Of a DNA stretch of 64,000 bases, positions 61,179 through 64,000 are shown one piece after another. Source of the DNA: Aedes albopictus (lineage: Eukaryota; Arthropoda; Insecta; Diptera; Culicidae). Position numbers and translations under genes: made by a program. Below the pieces are notes generated by a model. It ran no database searches and had not been told where the DNA came from. It saw only the letters and a list, made by a program, of their open reading frames with translations. The stretch is taken from contig NC_085137.1 of NCBI RefSeq assembly GCF_035046485.1, positions 501,538,536-501,602,535 on the forward strand, in the 5' to 3' direction. The stretch's first letter is position 1; every line of letters begins with the position of its first letter.

Positions 61179-64000
61179 GGAAAGTCCCACCGTTTACACC
61201 AGTCAGGGTGTTCCGATTTCCGTGACCGGCATCGCCCAGGTTAAAATCCAGGGCCAAAACGAGGACATGCTGCTGACGGCGTGCGAACAATTCCTCGGCA
61301 AGTCCGAAGCCGAGATTCAGCATATTGCGTTGGTCACGCTGGAAGGTCACCAGCGTGCCATTATGGGCTCGATGACCGTGGAGGAGATCTACAAGGACCG
61401 GAAGAAGTTCTCGAAGCAGGTGTTTGAGGTGGCTTCGTCGGATCTGGTCAATATGGGCATTACGGTGGTTTCGTACACGCTGAAGGACATCCGCGACGAG
61501 GAGGTAAGTTCCCGTGGGAGCTCGATCCTAACAGTCCCAATCTCTCTCTCTATTTCTCTCTATCAGTCTCTTTCTCATCTCTTTTACCCAAAACGATTTC
61601 AAGTTTCTTACCTCATCCTTCCGTCTTAGTTTATAGGCAGTTCAATCGCGAATTGGCACATTCTTTTCCAATTGTTTATTTGAGTTACGTTACGATTCTT
61701 CTTATCTCGTTTGCACAAGACTTTGTCAATTTTGATTATGCCCGAAAAAAGATAATCAAAACCTTGCTCGTATTGCGCCAGCAGCAGTTTACTAGCCGCG
61801 TTTAGCTCTTTCCTTATCGTAATGCTGATATAGCTCGTAATGGCTCAACTTGGTTCGTTTATCGCCCTTCCTGAATCATTTTCACAAGCGGCTAAGCTAC
61901 CTCTATTCTCTTTTAGGCATTGGATGCACTCTTTAGTTTGAACTTGTTATCTCATTCGTCTCATTCATCGATTAGTTTTTCTTCTTCCGATAGAACCATG
62001 TATCTTTTACACTCCGTAGATTCTGCAGTAGACCCTTTGTCTCGCTCGATCTTTCTATCACCTTTCAATACCACCCTCCAGTAACAGTACTAACCCTCTC
62101 AATTAACACCAGATCCCTGCCACCAAACCCAACCACCTCCCAGAGAAAAAGAAACACATAGTTTTTTCTCCAATGTGTATTTTTTCTTTCTTTCTTTTTC
62201 TTCGTATGTTTTTCCGCTACAATTACAATAATTTGAATAACAAATGTAAAAGGGTGCTAAGGTATGTTGATCAAAACCCTTAGGGAGCAGATGGCCAAAA
62301 ATTGTATCTTGCGCTAATACTACTACTACTTACTAATACCACCACTAACTACAATCAAAGTCAGCGACATATGACCTCACTTTTCAACGGCCTTGGTTGA
62401 TCTGTTTTTGATATCTGTGTTTTCTGATATTCGCCTAGAAGCTTCCATAGCCAGATCGCGCGAACAGCACACTCACACTGACACTCGCCGGTGATGCAGA
62501 TACTCTCTTACGAAACAGTCCGTATCATACCACTGTCAAGTATAACATGCACGCAAACTGCCCACCACACCAACACTCACACATACACACAGAATTTGAA
62601 TTGTTTTGACCAGCACCATCACCACCGTCTTATCGGCACAATGATATGTGATGTGCTTTTTTTTCTTTATTAGTTTTTTGTTCTGTACACTGATTGCACC
62701 AATACGCCTACATTTTTTTATGCGAATTGTTTCCATGAAACATTACACCAATACAAATGCATTGCCGACCTAGGTTAGGTGAATCCGTGAGCAGGATCAG
62801 CTCAGCAAACTTGGTTAAGTATATTTGGTTACACATATAGAAAACGTATTTTCCTAGAAGTTTGTTTATGGTTCCGATACATTGTGTTCCACACTACTTC
62901 GTTTAGTTTGTTGCGTTTAGTTTCCGATATTTGGCAGCTTTTTTCTTGGCTTTTGATGCTCTGATAGAAACACTTCTTATGGACCACAAATAGTTGTATC
63001 CGATCGATAGTTTGTGAGGTGTATGCTTATGAAATGACTCACAGAAATTTTGCCACTCGTCGGATAGGTATTTTGGATGAAGATTTGAAAAAAGAAAAAC
63101 AAAACATGGCGGTTCGTCATCGAATATTTCAATGGCTTTTCATAACCTCACTTTTTGTATCTTTCTTCTATATTTGAATTCTCAATGATTAGAAAATTTT
63201 ACTGGATTTTGAAGTAGACCATTTTCGCATTCTTTATATGCATAAATTTAACGCTTTGGAGCTGGGAATATTTGTATTTGATACTTTTCTGGCAACCTAG
63301 AACATCCTGAACACCATAAAGTTTGGAGAAACGAAATAATTGACATATCAGTTGTTCTAGAAGCTGAATTTGGATATGGGGATTTGGGTAATATGCACTC
63401 ATTTAACCTTAGTCAAGAATATCGAAAGGTGTTTTATACTCTGAGATGTTCTAGGTGTTCCAAACTGTCCTGTAGTAAAGTCCTTTAAATCTACAAGAAT
63501 AACTTTATGTGTTTCCACCATAAATAATACCATTGCATAATTGAAATCTGAAATGTCATGCAGATGGATATTTTATGACTATCTGCCGGGATCCGTGAAG
63601 GTCTTGACATCTACAATGTCATTTATAGACACTATAGGGACATTCAAGGTCAGCCAAATTACCTTGAAGTTCAGAACTTCAAGTCTATATTCGTAACAGC
63701 AGCCATATATGTTATACTTGAGTAACGTTGTATAATCTACCGCGGTTACTGGGCCAATCTGAAATCTACTTGTTATTATTATAAATCTATGGGACATTCA
63801 GGGTCATCCAAACTGTTCTATAAGGAAGTCCTTCAAATCTACAAGAATAACTTTATGTGTTTTCGCCATAAATAATACCATTGCTTAAACTGCTGGGATT
63901 GGCCAAGCACTTGATATCTGAAATGTCTTTTAGAGGGATATTCTAGGTCAACCAAACTACCTTGGGGTTTAGAACTTCTGGCCTTCATTCGTAACTGCAG
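36186..64000 (+). CDS. Flo1: Flotillin-1, 5' part (gene runs off the window)
   Basis: Three exons (52+76+355 nt) join in frame to 161 codons, about 40% of a typical ~425-residue flotillin-1. The product starts [18 protein letters not shown], the conserved flotillin-1 N-terminus. The rest of the SPFH/PHB domain follows ([45 protein letters not shown], then [23 protein letters not shown]). The coiled-coil flotillin half must lie beyond 64000. Flotillins are acylated scaffolds on the cytoplasmic face of membrane microdomains, working in endocytosis and signalling with flotillin-2 (family knowledge). Early Cys residues (Cys8 and the CC pair of exon 2) are candidate acylation sites (inference). 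Intron 1 is 24.8 kb and filled with repeats; intron 2 is 67 bp. Confidence 0.95.
37094..39465. mobile_element. pogo/Tigger-like non-autonomous DNA transposon (2372 bp)
   Basis: Exact 25-bp terminal inverted repeats starting CAGTCATACCTCGATATAAC are flanked by TA (37092-37093, 39466-39467). The sequence CAGT..ACCTCGATATAACG is the recognised terminus type of pogo-like elements (established knowledge). The inner right end carries four further GTTACGTTATATCGAG units (39373-39458). There is no transposase frame; the interior is largely degenerate 12-bp repeat plus a hairpin near 38207-38276. Confidence 0.88.
37480..39010. repeat. 12-bp dyad repeat block inside the pogo-like element, TTCC polarity
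   Basis: ATTCCTCCAGAAATTCCT-type words recur at 12-bp spacing at 37480-37880 and 38330-39010. The two parts are separated by unrelated DNA (a TTTATT-rich stretch and a hairpin). Frames of GIPP-like residue repeats are a by-product. Confidence 0.75.
39470..41265. repeat. 12-bp dyad repeat, two blocks of opposite polarity
   Basis: 39480-40330 reads in the GGAA polarity (CTTGGAAATTTCTTGAAGG-like words). After a short gap, 40440-41265 reads in the TTCC polarity (ATTCCTCCAGAAATTCCT). The second block is cleaner than the first. Confidence 0.75.
41380..41480. repeat. AGTCACT short repeats
   Basis: AGTCACT or its complement AGTGACT occurs at least six times within 100 bp, with TTTTTAGTGA and TAAAAAGTCACT forming a hairpin. 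Typical of the end of a small transposon. Confidence 0.5.
41761..43293. mobile_element. CCCAAGTAACA inverted-repeat element (~1.53 kb)
   Basis: The ends CCCAAGTAACAAAATTAATT and its imperfect reverse complement ...GTTACTTGGG bound the region. Inside is a second inverted pair (GCGGTGCAGTGCCTCATTCC near 42733 and its partner near 42880-42905). There is no protein frame of note and no target duplication detected. A SINE begins directly at its right end. Confidence 0.6.
43294..43512 (+). mobile_element. tRNA-derived SINE, tail GTGTCCGTGTCTT
   Basis: The head carries an A-box-like TAGCAGTGCGG region and the B box GGTTCGATTCC (43361-43371). It ends GTTGTCCGTGTC followed by a T run. The same tail ends a different SINE at 55370-55566 (minus strand). 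Confidence 0.75.
43800..44880. repeat. 12-bp dyad repeat block, GGAA polarity
   Basis: Units such as GAATTCCTGGAG at 12-bp steps, clean and long. The plus strand reads EEFLEK-like, the minus strand RNSS-like or GIPP-like four-residue periods. No protein is called. Confidence 0.85.
45096..45300. mobile_element. hAT-type MITE (205 bp)
   Basis: CAGTGGCGA termini with ~40-bp imperfect inverted repeats ending at TACCTGTTCAACGA. The 8-bp duplication AAATTGAT flanks it (45088-45095, 45301-45308). CAGTGGCG plus an 8-bp duplication is hAT-like. Confidence 0.9.
45420..46430. repeat. 12-bp dyad repeat block, GGAA polarity
   Basis: This is the most regular block: around 46200-46250 consecutive units AATTCCTGGATG / AATTCTTGGATG are spaced exactly 12 bp. 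All six frames give low-complexity peptides. Confidence 0.88.
46715..47870. repeat. 12-bp dyad repeat block, GGAA polarity
   Basis: It continues the previous block after a ~280-bp A+T-rich gap (46431-46714), decaying beyond 47500 and ending near the copia-2 LTR at 47912. Confidence 0.8.
47912..48598 (-). repeat. Copia-2 3' LTR with nested MITEs
   Basis: Compared with the 143-bp 5' LTR, this copy carries about 540 extra bases between GAATGAC and ATAAGT. These comprise an outer inverted-repeat element (GTCGTTTTCGTTTTTGA against AAAAACGAATTC, about 47970-48527) containing an inner MITE at 48131-48499. Confidence 0.75.
48131..48499. mobile_element. MITE (369 bp), CACGGAGA termini
   Basis: Inverted ends CACGGAGAGACGAAACTACC and ...GGTACCT.../TTTCAGTTTCTCCGTG-type, with CA on each flank. 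It contains inverted TTGACGCACGCAACT / GTTGCGTGCGTCAA. Inserted into an older foldback element within the LTR. Confidence 0.7.
49408..49624. mobile_element. TA-flanked MITE (217 bp) in copia-2 reverse transcriptase
   Basis: Inverted ends of ~43 bp begin AGGTACACCGGGGCAAGTTG and are flanked by TA (49406-49407, 49625-49626). The copia frame (SMV..., then [12 protein letters not shown]) is in register on both sides when one TA is counted, so the insertion was clean. Confidence 0.88.
50765..51306. other. Interruption in copia-2 gag
   Basis: Between the gag N-terminus and the zinc knuckle, gag similarity is lost from about 50800 to 51180. GCCGTGCT (50818) and AGCACGGC (51069-51076) are inverted, suggesting a small MITE of about 259 bp. 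Low certainty. Confidence 0.35.
51706..53370. other. Intronic DNA, no gene recognised
   Basis: Contains a hairpin GCTCAAGAAGTTTCTTGAGC (about 52130-52150) and a GGAATT-rich stretch near 52000-52165. The rest is A+T rich. Confidence 0.35.
53371..53680. other. G+C-rich island with unrecognised short frames
   Basis: Base composition rises clearly above that of its neighbours. Two overlapping plus-strand frames of 79-97 codons exist, but neither has recognisable domains. It could be an unannotated exon, an enhancer or a transposon end. Confidence 0.25.
53875..54160 (-). mobile_element. Gypsy-type LTR fragment with adjacent primer-binding site
   Basis: On the minus strand an LTR-like end ...TTTTCGTTACA is followed at once by TTGGCGCCCAACGTG (53860-53876), a classic gypsy primer-binding site. 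A second AACGAAA.ACATTGGAACCTT copy begins near 53823. The other boundary is not visible and no polyprotein is nearby. Confidence 0.5.
54715..55375. repeat. Degenerate 12-bp-type repeat, TTCC polarity
   Basis: T-rich TTCC/TTTC words at about 12-bp intervals, more decayed than the 43800-47870 blocks. It is interrupted by a SINE and resumes weakly at 55570-55690, 56041-56200 and 56920-57000. Confidence 0.5.
55370..55566 (-). mobile_element. tRNA-derived SINE (minus strand)
   Basis: Read on the minus strand it has the B box GGTTCGATTTC (about 55493-55503) with a tRNA-like head at the right end. It ends AACGTGTCCGTGTCTT, the same tail as the SINE at 43294-43512. Confidence 0.75.
55692..56040. 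mobile_element. MITE (349 bp), TTCAGTACACG termini
   Basis: The inverted ends TTCAGTACACGCTTTGCCAA and the reverse complement at the right extend ~40 bp. The dyad CAAATATTTG recurs along the interior. It entered the 12-bp repeat. Confidence 0.85.
56215..56897 (+). mobile_element. Long tRNA-headed SINE (683 bp) with 24-bp flanking direct repeats
   Basis: The head GGGCTTGGTGGTCTAGTGG (A box) with GGTTCAATTCC (B box) is tRNA-like. The 24-bp direct repeats GTGAT.CG.CTGATTTTGTT.. at 56191-56214 and 56898-56921 differ at two positions and mark the insertion. The body is unusually long for a SINE. Confidence 0.75.
57215..57660 (+). mobile_element. Diverged copy of the same tRNA-headed SINE
   Basis: It shares CTTGGTGGTCT, GCTTCTGATTCGTATGCAGA and the GGTTCAATTTC B box with the copy at 56215. 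The body is degraded and the right end uncertain. Confidence 0.6.
58270..58860. repeat. Inverted pair of tRNA-like repeats
   Basis: A minus-strand copy (tRNA-like core 58325-58400) and a plus-strand copy (58740-58825) face each other. Both share TCAGTTTGGCTTTCT upstream and the A/B boxes TGGCTTAGTTGG and GGTTCGAATCC. The arms also share the outer CTAAGCCGAAA words, giving a ~590-bp imperfect palindrome. Confidence 0.7.
58880..59690. repeat. Degenerate 12-bp-type repeat, GGAA polarity
   Basis: GGAAGATCTCTGA and GAGAAACTGTACGAG-type words at 58880-59110 and 59330-59690, with unrelated DNA between (59111-59330). Confidence 0.45.
59786..60100 (+). CDS. Unrecognised open frame, possible transposon fragment
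   Basis: The frame of ~100 codons is more G+C rich than its surroundings. Its second half has four Cys and Tyr/Asp-rich text ([18 protein letters not shown]). A different frame over the first half also reads plausibly ([20 protein letters not shown]), suggesting a frameshifted fragment of a longer protein. I do not recognise the family. Confidence 0.25.
   Translation: MAYHSSCASLRIPRFKKSIMASATSLHSHRRRKEMFEIASAYPQLSRRGVFVRVMGWKDTRSGFTLASGACDRCNYMSTYYYDKPFKDVSNAKPNQLHIETVSY
60274..60530 (+). mobile_element. Feilai-like tRNA-derived SINE
   Basis: Pol III boxes GTGGATAAGGC and GGTTCGATTCC are followed by a body with TTGCCTCACAATATACAAAT and GGCAGGCAAAGAAATCC, then a GAAGAAGA tail. ATCTATCTCCAG-like direct repeats flank it (about 60262 and 60532). 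The body matches my recollection of Feilai of Aedes aegypti; this needs a database check. Confidence 0.7.
60540..61005. other. End of flotillin-1 intron 1, no feature
   Basis: A+T-rich intronic DNA leading to the polypyrimidine and acceptor TTCCTCTCACCAG. Nothing else supported. Confidence 0.4.
61006..61081 (+). CDS. Flo1: Flotillin-1 coding exon 2
   Basis: The acceptor is CTCTCACCAG|GATGC and the donor CAACG|GTACGA. It encodes [18 protein letters not shown] and PSVQRVQ. The apparent ATG inside is not the start; the phase matches exon 1 exactly. Confidence 0.93.
61149..61503 (+). CDS. Flo1: Flotillin-1 coding exon 3
   Basis: The acceptor is CTATTTTTAG|AATCTC and the donor GAGGAG|GTAAGT in phase 0. 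It encodes the core of the SPFH domain, including [19 protein letters not shown] and [20 protein letters not shown], and ends KDIRDEE. The next exon should begin GYLRSLG and is beyond the window. Confidence 0.95.
61504..63400. other. Start of flotillin-1 intron 3
   Basis: Contains a CT-rich tract (61535-61590), CACACT/CACACA repeats near 62545-62592 and otherwise unremarkable A+T-rich sequence. No exon recognised. Confidence 0.5.
63400..64000. repeat. Tandem repeat, ~348-bp unit, runs off the window
   Basis: AATCTACAAGAATAACTTTA recurs at about 63487 and 63835, followed each time by TTTATGTGTTT and CATAAATAATACCATTGC. The GAACTTC..TTCGTAAC.GCAG block recurs near 63675 and 63970. A shorter sub-period (GGGACATTCA.GGTCA.CCAAA) is visible inside. 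Confidence 0.75.

Overview
This is eukaryotic nuclear DNA from a mosquito, most likely Aedes. I base that on the close match of both host genes to insect proteins, their very long repeat-filled introns, several tRNA-derived SINEs (one resembling the Aedes Feilai family), many short inverted-repeat (MITE) elements, and Ty3/gypsy and Ty1/copia retrotransposons with typical mosquito reading frames. The exact species is an inference. 

There are two host genes, arranged head to head. (1) On the minus strand, a complete kinesin-5 motor gene (Klp61F/Eg5/KIF11 type) runs from the ATG at 26846 to the stop at 4996. It has 7 coding exons and a 1040-residue product; reading phase is preserved at every junction. 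Its second intron (8043-26199) is 18.2 kb and holds a nested set of mobile elements. (2) On the plus strand, the 5' half of flotillin-1 starts at 36186. Three coding exons (161 codons) are present; intron 1 is 24.8 kb (36238-61005), and intron 3 runs off the window. The start codons are 9.3 kb apart. 

Layout. 1-4995: a 1.05-kb ORF1-only retroposon with a perfect target duplication, then old repeats. 4996-26846: kinesin-5. Its large intron contains a TA-flanked MITE (8636-9431), a decaying array of ~150-bp units (9830-11900) with a MITE inside, a very young gypsy element (13068-18013; LTRs differ at one base in 269), an old copia remnant split by a MITE and a second copia fragment (18018-23390), and more TA-MITEs. 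26847-36185: intergenic, with many MITEs, notably two 401-bp hAT-type MITEs in opposite orientation 36 bp apart, and a 229-bp near-perfect palindrome 366 bp before the flotillin start. 36186-64000: flotillin-1. Intron 1 contains a 2.4-kb pogo-like element, a decayed copia element without integrase (47912-51705), SINEs, MITEs and long arrays of a degenerate 12-bp repeat. 

The signal least explained by ordinary annotation is that 12-bp repeat. Its core is the dyad GGAATTCC, it occurs in blocks of either polarity, and it covers roughly 10 kb or more. Because 12 is a multiple of 3, the blocks produce long spurious reading frames. I see no operons, CRISPR arrays, rRNA or bona fide tRNA genes. I see no functional link between kinesin-5 and flotillin-1 beyond adjacency.
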